Shown in pieces: positions 17,324 through 26,081 of a stretch of 64,000 nt of DNA. The DNA is from Leptolyngbya sp. KIOST-1 (lineage in GTDB: Bacteria; Cyanobacteriota; Cyanobacteriia; Phormidesmidales; Phormidesmidaceae): the NCBI RefSeq assembly GCF_000763385.1, contig NZ_JQFA01000002.1, forward strand, positions 2,728,001 through 2,792,000, read 5' to 3'. The translations under genes and the position numbers were made by a program. The notes under the pieces were generated by a model. The model did not search any database. It was given only the letters and a program-made list of their open reading frames with translations, and was not told the DNA's origin. Every line of letters starts with the position of its first letter. Position 1 is the stretch's first letter.

Positions 17324-17356
17324 AGGTCGTGTGTACTATGACAGTATACACGACCT
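17324..17356 (-). promoter_or_regulatory. 14-bp inverted repeat abutting a start codon
   Basis: Arm AGGTCGTGTGTACT (17324-17337) and arm AGTATACACGACCT (17343-17356) are complementary except at one position, around a 5-base loop. In the mRNA of the gene starting at 17323 this makes a stable hairpin immediately before the AUG; no separate Shine-Dalgarno lies outside it. It could be a DNA operator, a translational switch or a processing site. It does not fit the cyanobacterial LexA consensus RGTACNNNDGTWCB. Confidence 0.65.
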
Positions 17357-17503
17357 GGTCTGCCACAGCGCAGGAAACAGCTTGGGTTGTGGGCATTGCA
17401 ATCAGCCGTAAATATGCTCAATCGCAGGTTCCCTAACAGGACGATATTCCCAGTGTAGGCCAGAGGGATAGAGCCAAACATAGGCCAATCTTTCTACCTG
17501 GCC

Positions 17504-19309
17504 TTAGGTCAGCTTGAGCACCGCCATAAAGGCTTCCTGAGGCACATCAACGGTACCAACGGCCTTCATGCGCTTTTTACCCTTGGCCTGCTTTTGCAGC
17601 AGCTTTTTCTTCCGCGAGATATCGCCGCCGTAGCACTTGGCCAGCACGTCTTTGCGCAGGGCCGGAATACTCTCGCTGGCGATAATGCGGCTACCGATCG
17701 CCGCCTGGATGGGAATCTTGAACTGGTGGCGAGGAATCAGTTCCTTCAGTTTTTCAACCAGGGCCTTGCCCACGTAGTAGGCCTTGTCACGGTGCACAAT
17801 GGAGGCCAGCGAATCGACCGGGTCGCCGTTGATCAGCACGTCGAGGCGCGCCAGGTGGTTTTCGCGGTAGCCAATCAGGTGGTACTCCATACTGGCGTAG
17901 CCCTTACTGCGCGACTTCATCTGGTCAAAGAAGTCGGTAACGACCTCGGCCAGGGGCACCTCGTAGATCAGGGTAGTGCGGCCCTGGGCCAGGTATTTCA
18001 TGTCTTTGAACTCGCCCCGGCGGTTCTGGCACAGCTCCATCAGCGCCCCCACGTATTCTTCGGGGGTGATCATGTCGAGCTGCACGTAGGGCTCCTCGAT
18101 TTTTTCGCGGGCCTGGGGGTCGGGCAGGGTGCTGGGGTTGTCAATTTCGAGCACCTCGCCCTGGATGGTGGTGACCTGGTAGATTACCGAAGGGGCAGTG
18201 GTAATCAGGTCGAGGTTGTACTCCCGCTCCAGGCGTTCCTGCACAATTTCCATGTGCAGCAGGCCCAAAAAGCCGCAGCGGAAGCCGAAGCCCATAGCGC
18301 TGGAGGTTTCGGGCTCGTACTGGAGGGCGGCGTCGCTGAGGCGCAGTTTTTCCAGAGCTTCGCGCAGTTCTTCAAACTGGTCAGACACCGTGGGAAACAG
18401 GCCGCAGAACACCATCGGTTTGGCTTCAGCGTAGCCCGGCAGGGCCTCTGCGGCTGGGTTTTGCACCAGGGTGATGGTGTCGCCCACGCGGGCATCTTCC
18501 ACGGCTTTGATGGAGGCGGCAAAGTAGCCCACTTCCCCAGCGTGGAGTTCTTCGACCTGCACCTGGGTGGGGGCCAGCACCCCCAGTTCGTCAATTTCGT
18601 ACTCTTTACCCGAGGCCATCAGCCGCACTTTGTCCTTGCGGCGAATGGTGCCATCCATCACCCGGAAATAGACAATTACGCCCCGGTAGCTGTCGTAGTA
18701 GCTGTCGAAGATCAGCGCCCGCAGGGGCTCGGCCACGGTGTCGGCGGGGGGCGGCACCAGGTAGACGATGGATTCTAGAATTTCGTCGATGCCCACCCCC
18801 TGCTTGGCGGAGGCGTGAATGGCACCGCTGCAGTCGAGGCCAATGATGTCTTCGATTTCCTGCTTGATGCGATCGGGTTCGGCCCCCGGCAGGTCAATCT
18901 TGTTGAGAACGGGGATGATTTCGAGGTCGTTCTCCAGGGCCAGGTAGACATTGGCCAGGGTTTGGGCCTCGACCCCCTGGGAGGCATCCACCACCAGCAG
19001 TGCCCCTTCGCAGGCGATGAGAGAGCGAGACACTTCGTAGGAAAAGTCCACGTGCCCAGGGGTGTCGATCAGGTTCAGCACGTAGTCTTTGCCGTCCTGG
19101 GCCCTGTAGTTCATGCGGGCGGCCTGAAGCTTGATGGTGATGCCCCGCTCCCGCTCCAGGTCCATGCTGTCGAGGAACTGCGCCTTCATTTCGCGATCGC
19201 TGACCGTGCCGGTGCGCTGCAGCAGCCGGTCGGCCAGGGTCGATTTGCCGTGGTCAATGTGGGCAATGATCGAAAAGTTGCGAATTTGAGAGACGGGAAC
19301 CTCTGTCAT
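17504..19309 (-). CDS. lepA: Elongation factor 4 (LepA)
   Basis: A 601-residue ribosome-binding GTPase that back-translocates or remodels stalled ribosomes. The start [23 protein letters not shown] at 19309 agrees with family length (about 600); an upstream in-frame extension is not LepA-like. G-domain motifs: [31 protein letters not shown]. Next come domain II, the EF-G-like domains, and the LepA-specific C-terminal domain with [31 protein letters not shown]. It is monocistronic, with a possible -10 box about 40 bases upstream of the start. Confidence 0.97.
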   Translation of the reverse strand: MTEVPVSQIRNFSIIAHIDHGKSTLADRLLQRTGTVSDREMKAQFLDSMDLERERGITIKLQAARMNYRAQDGKDYVLNLIDTPGHVDFSYEVSRSLIACEGALLVVDASQGVEAQTLANVYLALENDLEIIPVLNKIDLPGAEPDRIKQEIEDIIGLDCSGAIHASAKQGVGIDEILESIVYLVPPPADTVAEPLRALIFDSYYDSYRGVIVYFRVMDGTIRRKDKVRLMASGKEYEIDELGVLAPTQVQVEELHAGEVGYFAASIKAVEDARVGDTITLVQNPAAEALPGYAEAKPMVFCGLFPTVSDQFEELREALEKLRLSDAALQYEPETSSAMGFGFRCGFLGLLHMEIVQERLEREYNLDLITTAPSVIYQVTTIQGEVLEIDNPSTLPDPQAREKIEEPYVQLDMITPEEYVGALMELCQNRRGEFKDMKYLAQGRTTLIYEVPLAEVVTDFFDQMKSRSKGYASMEYHLIGYRENHLARLDVLINGDPVDSLASIVHRDKAYYVGKALVEKLKELIPRHQFKIPIQAAIGSRIIASESIPALRKDVLAKCYGGDISRKKKLLQKQAKGKKRMKAVGTVDVPQEAFMAVLKLT

Positions 19310-19348
19310 ACAAGACTTACCAGTGGCAAAGGGTTTACAGACTTTAAT

Positions 19349-19354
19349 ATTGTA
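19349..19354 (-). promoter_or_regulatory. Possible -10 element for lepA
   Basis: Read on the minus strand this is TACAAT, about 40 bases upstream of the lepA start codon, in a short A/T-rich island within the G+C-rich gap. I see no convincing -35 box. Confidence 0.3.
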
Positions 19355-19629
19355 AGCCCTGGCCCGGACGAATGCTCGTGCGGGGAGGGAGCCGCCAGCG
19401 GCAGGCCAGTCAAATCGCCGGGCGGGGGGAGTCACGGCACGATGAAGGTTGTTTGAAGCAGGGGTGGAAAGGCGTAATATGGATCGGCCCAGCCGCTAAA
19501 CTTGTTATGTCAAGATCCTCAGACCTAATTGCCGTGGGGGATAGGAATGACCGCCCTAAACCTGCTCACCCTAGGGCTTAGACTGAAGATAGTTACACCA
19601 TCACCGACCTGGCAGTCAGGTTAATCACT

Positions 19630-19863
19630 ATGCAAAACTCTGCCTCCCCTGCCGGCGAACGGTCGGCGGAAAAAGTTGATCTCTCCGTCCAAATTGACAA
19701 AGATCTGCTAGACCAGGTGAGCCATCTCAGCTCTGACCCCAGCAAAGTTATCGATGTCGCCCTGAGGCAGTGGCTGCGCGGCGATCGCCGCTACGAAGAC
19801 GATCTGGTGCGCCATCTGCCCCGCAACCCGACGGTGCCCCCTAAGGGCGAGTGGAACGACTAG
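19630..19863 (+). CDS. Small ribbon-helix-helix protein
   Basis: A 77-residue protein conserved in cyanobacteria. After a variable N-terminus, KVDLSVQIDKDLLDQVSHLSSDPSKVIDVALRQWLRG (residues 15-51) fits the beta-alpha-alpha layout of ribbon-helix-helix DNA-binding domains such as CcdA/CopG antitoxins. The tail ends in LPRNPTVPPKGEWND. No toxin gene follows: the next gene is a histidine kinase 126 bases on. It is therefore more likely an orphan regulator than half of a toxin-antitoxin pair. Confidence 0.7.
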   Translation: MQNSASPAGERSAEKVDLSVQIDKDLLDQVSHLSSDPSKVIDVALRQWLRGDRRYEDDLVRHLPRNPTVPPKGEWND

Positions 19864-19989
19864 GGGAATGGGGTGCAGGGTATCGGGCCGCCCATGAGAT
19901 CTGAAACCTGAAAGCCTGCACCCCTCTGACACCCTAAACCTTTCCAATTCCCTCCCAACTAGAGCCATCCGGGCAGTCGGTTGGTTAAC

Positions 19990-21819
19990 ATGGGAACGTT
20001 CTGGCTCCATACCCCTATGCGATCGCCACGTTCCACGTCTGCTTTGGCTACAGATAGCCAGACGAATGATTCCTCCGCCTGGATTATGGTGCTGAACCCC
20101 AGCGGCACTGTGGAATCGGTGCAAACGGTGGGTGACAGGGCCCTGCCGGCAACGCTGACCGCCAGCTGGGTAGGGCGATCGCTGGGCGAAATTGTCTCCT
20201 TTGCCAATGCCCAGGCCCTGACCCAGGCCCTCAACACCCTGGCCAACCGCCATAAAACGGTACAGATCCCCGGTCGCTGTCCCCTGGGGTCCCACAGCCT
20301 CGACATGCAGTGGATCCTTCAACCCCTGCTCGGCCCCGATGGCGCGCTGTTTCGAGTAGCCGCAACCGGCTATCTGGGCAATCCGCAGGGTTTAACCGAC
20401 AGCCCCTGGCTCCAGAGCGGCAATAGTACCCTGGGACCGACCGCCGAAATTTGTACCCAACTTCAAGTTTACTCCCCCCGGCTGAACCAGATTACCCGCA
20501 ACGTGCGCTGGACCCTCGATCTGGAAATTATTCGGCAGCAGACCGTGGAGGGTCTGGGAGACCTCTTTGGCGTCGATCGCTGCCTGGTCTTTAGCTGCGA
20601 TGCCGCCCCCAGCCTGCCCCCCGAAGCCGCCACCGTCGCGGCCGAATACCTGCGATCGAGCGAGTTGCCCCTGCTGCAGGGGCAGGTCTGGCTGGTGGCC
20701 GAGACGCCCTGCCTCAGCGGGGCGGCCCAGTCCTCGGGGGCTGTAGTCCCTCCCCGACAGCCTGCCGACCCCGCCACCGTTGCGGTTGCCACCCGCTACC
20801 AGAGCACCATCAACGGCTTCATTGTGCTTCACGATCGCCCCGATCGCCTCTGGTCGGAGGTCGAGCTCAACCTGCTCACCGATCTGGCCGATCAGGTGGG
20901 CACCGCGATCGCCCACGCCACTCTGTTCAGCGACAGCCACGCCCTGGCCATCAAGCTGCAGCAGGCCAACGCCAGCCTGATGGAAAAGCAGCGCGAGTTT
21001 CAGGAGGCCCGCCGCCAGGCCGAAGAGGCCCGCCGCCAGGCCGAAGAAGCCTCCCGCCTCAAAAGCGAGTTTCTGGCCAACACCTCCCACGAGCTGCGCA
21101 CCCCCCTCAACGGCATGATCGGCTTCCTCAAGCTGGTGCTCGACGGTATGGCCGACGACCCCGCCGAGCAGGAAGATTTTATTGAAGAGGCCCACAAGTC
21201 GGCCATTCACCTGCTGCAGCTGATCAACGACGTGCTCGACATCGCCAAGATCGAAGCGGGCAAAATGCAGATCGAAATGGGGCCGATTAGCCTCAAGGAA
21301 CTGCTGGCCGACCTGGAAAACTTTATGCGCCACCAGGCCGACCAAAAGGGCCTGAATTTTGAGATTTTGCTCCCCGCCACTCGCGACGACATCACCGTCA
21401 ACGGCAATTATCAGCGGCTGCTCCAGGTACTGATGAATCTGGTAGGCAATGCGATCAAGTTCACCCACGAGGGCGGAATTACCATCAGCGCCGAGGTGAA
21501 GCCGCAAAAGGTGGAGCGCCAGGGCAAAACCTGGCCGGGGCTGGTGAAAATTAGCGTCGCCGACACGGGCATCGGCGTATCGCTGGAGAAGCAGGACCGT
21601 CTGTTTCAGAGCTTTAGCCAGGTAGATGGCGATCGCACCCGCCAGTATGGCGGCACTGGCCTGGGCCTGGCCATTTCCCAGCGCCTGGTAGAGGCGATGG
21701 GCGGCGTGGTGCAGTTCATCAGCATGGGGGAAGGGCTGGGCTCCACGGTTACCTTTACGGCCCTGCTCTACCAGGAACCCGTGGTGATCGACAAAGAGCC
21801 GGTGTACCCGCCGAAGTAG
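19990..21819 (+). CDS. GAF-domain sensor histidine kinase
   Basis: A 609-residue cytosolic kinase. ATG 19990 is taken as the start; TTG 19981 and ATG 20017 are also in frame. Domains: a PAS-like N-terminus (about 25-130), a GAF domain (about 160-310), a coiled coil with the repeated EARRQAEEARRQAEEA, HisKA (His367 in ANTSHELRTPLNGMI), and HATPase_c (NLVGNAIKFTHEGG, DTGIGV, GGTGLGLAIS). There is no transmembrane segment and no receiver, so it must pass phosphate to a regulator elsewhere. It lies 59 bases upstream of the AAA ATPase on the same strand and could be co-transcribed with that unknown pair. Confidence 0.92.
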   Translation: MGTFWLHTPMRSPRSTSALATDSQTNDSSAWIMVLNPSGTVESVQTVGDRALPATLTASWVGRSLGEIVSFANAQALTQALNTLANRHKTVQIPGRCPLGSHSLDMQWILQPLLGPDGALFRVAATGYLGNPQGLTDSPWLQSGNSTLGPTAEICTQLQVYSPRLNQITRNVRWTLDLEIIRQQTVEGLGDLFGVDRCLVFSCDAAPSLPPEAATVAAEYLRSSELPLLQGQVWLVAETPCLSGAAQSSGAVVPPRQPADPATVAVATRYQSTINGFIVLHDRPDRLWSEVELNLLTDLADQVGTAIAHATLFSDSHALAIKLQQANASLMEKQREFQEARRQAEEARRQAEEASRLKSEFLANTSHELRTPLNGMIGFLKLVLDGMADDPAEQEDFIEEAHKSAIHLLQLINDVLDIAKIEAGKMQIEMGPISLKELLADLENFMRHQADQKGLNFEILLPATRDDITVNGNYQRLLQVLMNLVGNAIKFTHEGGITISAEVKPQKVERQGKTWPGLVKISVADTGIGVSLEKQDRLFQSFSQVDGDRTRQYGGTGLGLAISQRLVEAMGGVVQFISMGEGLGSTVTFTALLYQEPVVIDKEPVYPPK

Positions 21820-21878
21820 ACGGGGTGTCGCTTCAGCGTTTGCGGTTACGATAAGGCTGTCTTTGCAACATTGCCGCT

Positions 21879-23219
21879 ATGGTCAGTGAACGCGCTACCA
21901 CGCTCAAACAAGCCTTTCAGGTCTGTGAACTGGGGGCGCTCACAGGGACGGCCATCGATCGCTACTACGTCGATCTCTCCGCTGTGCGCAGCGCCCAATC
22001 GATCGCCAGCGTCAGCAAGCGGATCGATTATCTTGACCCAGGCCAGCCCGCCGCGATTCTCTTTACCGGGCACCGGGGCTGTGGCAAGAGCACCGAGCTG
22101 CAGCGCATCAAGCGCCGCTGGGAGCTGGCGTACAACGTCATCTACATCAAAGCCACCGACGAGCTAGACATCAACGACGCTGACTACAAAGACATTTACC
22201 TGGTGATCGTCAAGTATCTGACCCAGGCCCTGCAAAGCTGGGGATTGGCCAGCGATCCGGCCCTGGTTAGCGCCTTTGAAGACTGGTTCAAAGACATCAC
22301 CCAGGAAACCGAGCGGACCAGAGAAGCCGCTGTGTCTGTGGAAAGTAAGGCAGGTGTGGGCGGCGGCATCCCCAATTTGCTGACCATGTCTGTCAACCTG
22401 CTGGCTCAGATCAAGGGATCGGAGAAACGCAAACGACTGATCCGTGAAAGCTTGCAGCAGGGCTTTTCACGCCTGCAAGAGCACACCAATGCCCTGCTGG
22501 CCGATGCGTTTGAAAAACTGAAGCAAAAACAGCCCAACACCAAAGGCTTTCTGTTCATCTTCGACAACCTCGACCGGGTACCGCCCCAGGTGGGGGAGCA
22601 CCTATTTCTCAAATATGCCAATCAACTGGCGGAGCTGCACTGCACGGTCATCTACACCGTCCCGATTTCGGTCATCTACTCGGGCAATAACTACGCCAAC
22701 GTCTTCGGCGACCTCAATGTGATGCCCATGGTCAATATCTACCAGTTCGACCGGAACCAGGCCGAATTAGCCCACAACCCCGATGGTCTAACCGCCATGG
22801 TCACTCTGATTGACAAGCGGATCGACACTGAACGCCTATTTGAAACCCCAGACGTGCTGCTGAAACTGGTGCGGCTCAGCGGCGGGCACGTGCGCCAGCT
22901 CATGCAGCTAATTCGCACCGCCTGCTTGAATGCCCAGGGCGGCCAAATTTCGGCCACGGATGTGGAACGCGCCGCCGCTAAGGAGCAAAACCACTTCGAG
23001 CGCTTTATTCCCAGCGACCACTACCCGGTGCTGGTAGATATCTACCGCAATAAGGGAGTGCAGCTCGATCCGGCGGCTCAAGCTATGATGCAATCAATGC
23101 TGTTCAACATCACCGTGCTGGAGTACGAAAAGTTGGACGACGACCTGCAAGCCTGGAAATATATCAACCCACTGGTGAGGCGAACTAATGCCTTTCGGGA
23201 AGCTCTTCGGGCGCAATAA
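21879..23219 (+). CDS. AAA/ORC-like P-loop ATPase of unknown function
   Basis: A 446-residue ATPase. Walker A is GHRGCGKST (residues 64-72) and Walker B is FLFIFDNLD (224-232), followed by a sensor-like strand CTVIYTVPISVIY. The segment between (about 100-215) is helical and charged and is longer than in simple AAA modules. The C-terminal part (about 310-440) is helical, with SGGHVRQLMQLIRTAC, as in the winged or lid regions of ORC/STAND-like ATPases. No catalytic effector domain or membrane segment is seen. Its last 32 bases overlap the start of the TPR gene, so the two are translationally coupled and probably form one system. I do not recognise a named family. Confidence 0.82.
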   Translation: MVSERATTLKQAFQVCELGALTGTAIDRYYVDLSAVRSAQSIASVSKRIDYLDPGQPAAILFTGHRGCGKSTELQRIKRRWELAYNVIYIKATDELDINDADYKDIYLVIVKYLTQALQSWGLASDPALVSAFEDWFKDITQETERTREAAVSVESKAGVGGGIPNLLTMSVNLLAQIKGSEKRKRLIRESLQQGFSRLQEHTNALLADAFEKLKQKQPNTKGFLFIFDNLDRVPPQVGEHLFLKYANQLAELHCTVIYTVPISVIYSGNNYANVFGDLNVMPMVNIYQFDRNQAELAHNPDGLTAMVTLIDKRIDTERLFETPDVLLKLVRLSGGHVRQLMQLIRTACLNAQGGQISATDVERAAAKEQNHFERFIPSDHYPVLVDIYRNKGVQLDPAAQAMMQSMLFNITVLEYEKLDDDLQAWKYINPLVRRTNAFREALRAQ

Positions 23220-24795
23220 GCCCTCTCAACCATCGCCAACTTCAAAGCCCTCTCCCCCTGAGCAGGTCGTTTCCCCGTGGGAAGCCCAAAACGAAGACAC
23301 AATTGCAGAACTGGCCCGATTTATCGACTTTGCCGAAGGCTTTACAATTGGCTTTGTAGAAATTAGCTTTCCTGACGATGTTGATGACCTGCTCAAGGTG
23401 TTGCGTCGGCGTCCAGAGTGCCGTCTAACAGAGTTTTACGTCTTGGACTTATCAGACCCGAACCTCACCTACCTACAAGATGAACTGATCCAGCGCATCA
23501 ATCAGATTGCCCCATCGACGTCTCTCTTGATGACTCCTCAGAGGGTAATTTTGATAAAGGGTCTAGAAAATTCCATTGGCTTATTTGGCGACTATCCACC
23601 GGTACTGCAAGACCTTAACTTTGTGCGCGATGCCCTGGCCGATTCCGTGCCCTACCCGATACTGTTTTGCTTGCCCAGTTATGCCATCAACCGGGTGATT
23701 AAATTTGCCCCTGACTTCTGGAGCTGGAAATCTGGCTTGTTTAAAGTAAAAAGTGTTCAAAACAGCGAAGACAATGCTTCGATTCGAGCCTTATATGCGA
23801 CCAAACTTTTAGGTAGCCTTAGCCAGCTTGAACGGCAGGAACGCGTACAGCTTTTAGAACGCTTAGTCCAAGAGTTTTCACCGCTTGAAGGACATCGCCA
23901 CAAAGACGATTTGCGAGTTTGTGTAAAAGCACTGATTCAACTAGCAGCCATCCATACAAATTTTGATGAATACTCAAAAAGTGAGATGGTTCTAGATCAA
24001 ACAATAAAAATTCTTGACTCTCCTGACTGGCAACCTGAGAGATTACAAGATGCCGTTCTCCGGCTACAATACTTTAGATGGCGCGGATTTCTAAGTCTAC
24101 TTTTAGATGATATCGTTGATGCAGAAGCCAGCTTTAAAGCTTCCCTCATAATAAATAATGAGATCAATGAGTTCGAAAAAGGGCATATACTTGAGTTATT
24201 AGGAAGGGTAGAGGCGAAAAAGGGCAATCTAGATAAAGCAACTACTCTGTATAAGCAATCCTTAGCTATAGCAGAGCAGATCAGTAATGCAGGACGAAAA
24301 GCCGCAACTTTGCATTCTATGGCTGAACTTCAAGCTATGCAGGGGCAAAAAGAGGAGGCGATCGCGCTCTTTCAGCAATCTTTAGAAATCTATGATTGTA
24401 TCGGCAATGTCCAAGACAAAGCCAACACTCTGCACAAACTTGCCAGCATCAAAGCGCAACAGGGCCAGATGGAGGAGGCGGTTGCGCTCCTTCATCTGGC
24501 CTCAGACCTCGAAGAGCGCATTGGTAACGCTCAGGGCAAAGCCAACACCCTGCATACACTTGCCAGTATCAAAGCGCAACAGGGCCAGATGGAGGAGGCG
24601 ATTGCGCTCCTTCAGCAGTCTTTAGAAATCTTGGAGTGTATCGGTTCCCCCGATGCCGCCACGGTGCAAGCCCACCTTGAGCAAGCTCAAACCCAGGTAG
24701 AGGAGATGGGTTTAGCTAACGCCATCGCTGAGGGTGAAGAAACCGATTTTGTCGATGAATCTGATATTCAACCTCTTCTTAAGGGCGAAGCATAA
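23188..24795 (+). CDS. TPR protein with P-loop-like N-terminal domain, partner of ATPase
   Basis: A 535-residue protein in two parts. After a basic, Pro/Ser-rich N-terminus, residues 35-190 form an alpha/beta domain ending in LPSYAINRVIKFAPDFWSWKSGLF. The APDFWSW-type motif recalls N-terminal domains of bacterial TPR/STAND proteins that keep a P-loop fold but lack Walker A; none is present here either. Residues about 300-485 are tetratricopeptide repeats at a 40-residue period, the last two nearly identical in DNA (24421-24540 and 24541-24660). The tail is acidic. Codons from about 23720 to 24340 are visibly more A+T-rich than the surrounding DNA, suggesting transfer. A scaffold or sensor role beside the ATPase is inferred. 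Confidence 0.8.
   Translation: MPFGKLFGRNKPSQPSPTSKPSPPEQVVSPWEAQNEDTIAELARFIDFAEGFTIGFVEISFPDDVDDLLKVLRRRPECRLTEFYVLDLSDPNLTYLQDELIQRINQIAPSTSLLMTPQRVILIKGLENSIGLFGDYPPVLQDLNFVRDALADSVPYPILFCLPSYAINRVIKFAPDFWSWKSGLFKVKSVQNSEDNASIRALYATKLLGSLSQLERQERVQLLERLVQEFSPLEGHRHKDDLRVCVKALIQLAAIHTNFDEYSKSEMVLDQTIKILDSPDWQPERLQDAVLRLQYFRWRGFLSLLLDDIVDAEASFKASLIINNEINEFEKGHILELLGRVEAKKGNLDKATTLYKQSLAIAEQISNAGRKAATLHSMAELQAMQGQKEEAIALFQQSLEIYDCIGNVQDKANTLHKLASIKAQQGQMEEAVALLHLASDLEERIGNAQGKANTLHTLASIKAQQGQMEEAIALLQQSLEILECIGSPDAATVQAHLEQAQTQVEEMGLANAIAEGEETDFVDESDIQPLLKGEA
24421..24660 (+). repeat. Tandem 120-bp TPR-coding duplication
   Basis: Two adjacent 120-bp units encode consecutive TPRs. The segment GCGCAACAGGGCCAGATGGA and its flanks are identical in both, which points to recent duplication or gene conversion. 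A third, older unit precedes them (from about 24301). Confidence 0.85.
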
Positions 24796-25058
24796 GGTCA
24801 GATTCAGAGGTACCTTTAAGCCCGACATTCCGCAGGTTGACAAATAATTTTTGATATGGCTTGATTTTGAGGCAACTGAAAGCCTTGGCAAATGGCGATC
24901 TCAGTTTTCGGAGCCTTTCGCCCAAACGATTGAGAAATATTAAGCTGCCGCTTGCGTCAGCAAACTGCTCTTTTGCCAGGATCCTCTAGCTAAGAGGCTT
25001 TCGGCGATCGACGTGGGCAATGACAGTAAAAAATGATCGTCAACCTGCGGAATGTAAG

Positions 25059-25907
25059 TTAAGCAGGTTTGATATAAGCAGGGCGAGTAGTTTGGGCTTG
25101 AGTCAGGGCATTGTGTAATGCGTCCCAATCTTCAGCGGTAATCAGAATTTTGATCTGCTCTAGCTGCTGCTGATACTGGGTTAGGGATTCCAGCAGCGCC
25201 ACCCGGTTATGGCGGGCCATCAGCATTCCCAGCTCCGGTACGCCGCCGCCGACCCGGCTGGTGTCTTGAAAGCCGGAGCTGGCAAGGGTTTGAGCCAGGG
25301 CCAGAATAGCGGGGTCAGCTTCCCCCTGGCAGGCGAGGATGAGGCTGCTGCTGACCATCACCGGCAGGTGCGAGATCCAGGCGACGGCGCGATCGTGCTG
25401 GTCGGGGTGGCACTGGCAGAGGTTCGCCTGTAGGGAAGCGGCGATCGCCCGCACCCGCTCCAGTGCCGCCGGGTTCGTGGCCTCGGTGGGGGTCAGCACG
25501 TAGGGGCGACCGGCAAACAATCCCGCCTCGGCCACCGCCAGCCCCGCCTCCGCCTTGCCCGCCATCGGGTGCCCGCCGACAAAGTTGGGCCACAGCGCCT
25601 CCATCGCCGGGACAATGTCCCCTTTTACCGACGCTACATCGGTGATTACCGCCTCCGGGCTCAGGTGAGGGGCGATCGCCTTCGCCGTGGCCGCCACCGC
25701 ATCGATGGGGGTGCAGATGAACACCACATCGGCCTCGGCCACCAGGGCCAGATCGGTACCGGCTGCGGTGACGGCACCCATGGTCAGCGCCTGCTCAGCC
25801 GTTTTCGCGCGGCGGGCAATACCGACGACAGGATGACCGTACCGGCTCAGGTCGAGCCCCAGCGATCCGCCAATCAGGCCCAAACCAACAATGGCAATCC
25901 GTTCCAT
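25059..25907 (-). CDS. tyrA: Prephenate/arogenate dehydrogenase
   Basis: A 282-residue TyrA-family enzyme of tyrosine biosynthesis; cyanobacterial members usually oxidise arogenate with NADP+. The start MERIAIVGLGLIGGSLGLDL at 25907 gives the Rossmann GxGxxG directly; a longer upstream extension is unlikely. Other motifs: TDVASVKG, GGHPMAGKAEAGL (catalytic His region), and SRVGGGVPELG. The C-terminal dimerisation domain is normal and there is no ACT domain. It is transcribed away from the DinG-like gene, with 174 bases between starts. Confidence 0.93.
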   Translation of the reverse strand: MERIAIVGLGLIGGSLGLDLSRYGHPVVGIARRAKTAEQALTMGAVTAAGTDLALVAEADVVFICTPIDAVAATAKAIAPHLSPEAVITDVASVKGDIVPAMEALWPNFVGGHPMAGKAEAGLAVAEAGLFAGRPYVLTPTEATNPAALERVRAIAASLQANLCQCHPDQHDRAVAWISHLPVMVSSSLILACQGEADPAILALAQTLASSGFQDTSRVGGGVPELGMLMARHNRVALLESLTQYQQQLEQIKILITAEDWDALHNALTQAQTTRPAYIKPA

Positions 25908-26081
25908 AGCCGTACCCCCTCCCACAGCGCACCCTATCAGCATATCGGCGGAGGGATACCCGGAGACCCCGGCGAGTTATCTATGCGACAATAGACGCCT
26001 GTGGTTTGAGCGGCAACCTCCCGCCTGCTCCAGTCGTCAACGGTTCAGCTCATTCTTTCTAAAGGCAGCGGCGTTTCCCCT

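Noticed and set aside
17324-17356. LexA box
   Set aside because: The inverted repeat lacks the RGTACNNNDGTWCB spacing.
19630-19863. Antitoxin of a toxin-antitoxin pair
   Set aside because: No toxin-like gene follows or overlaps on either strand.
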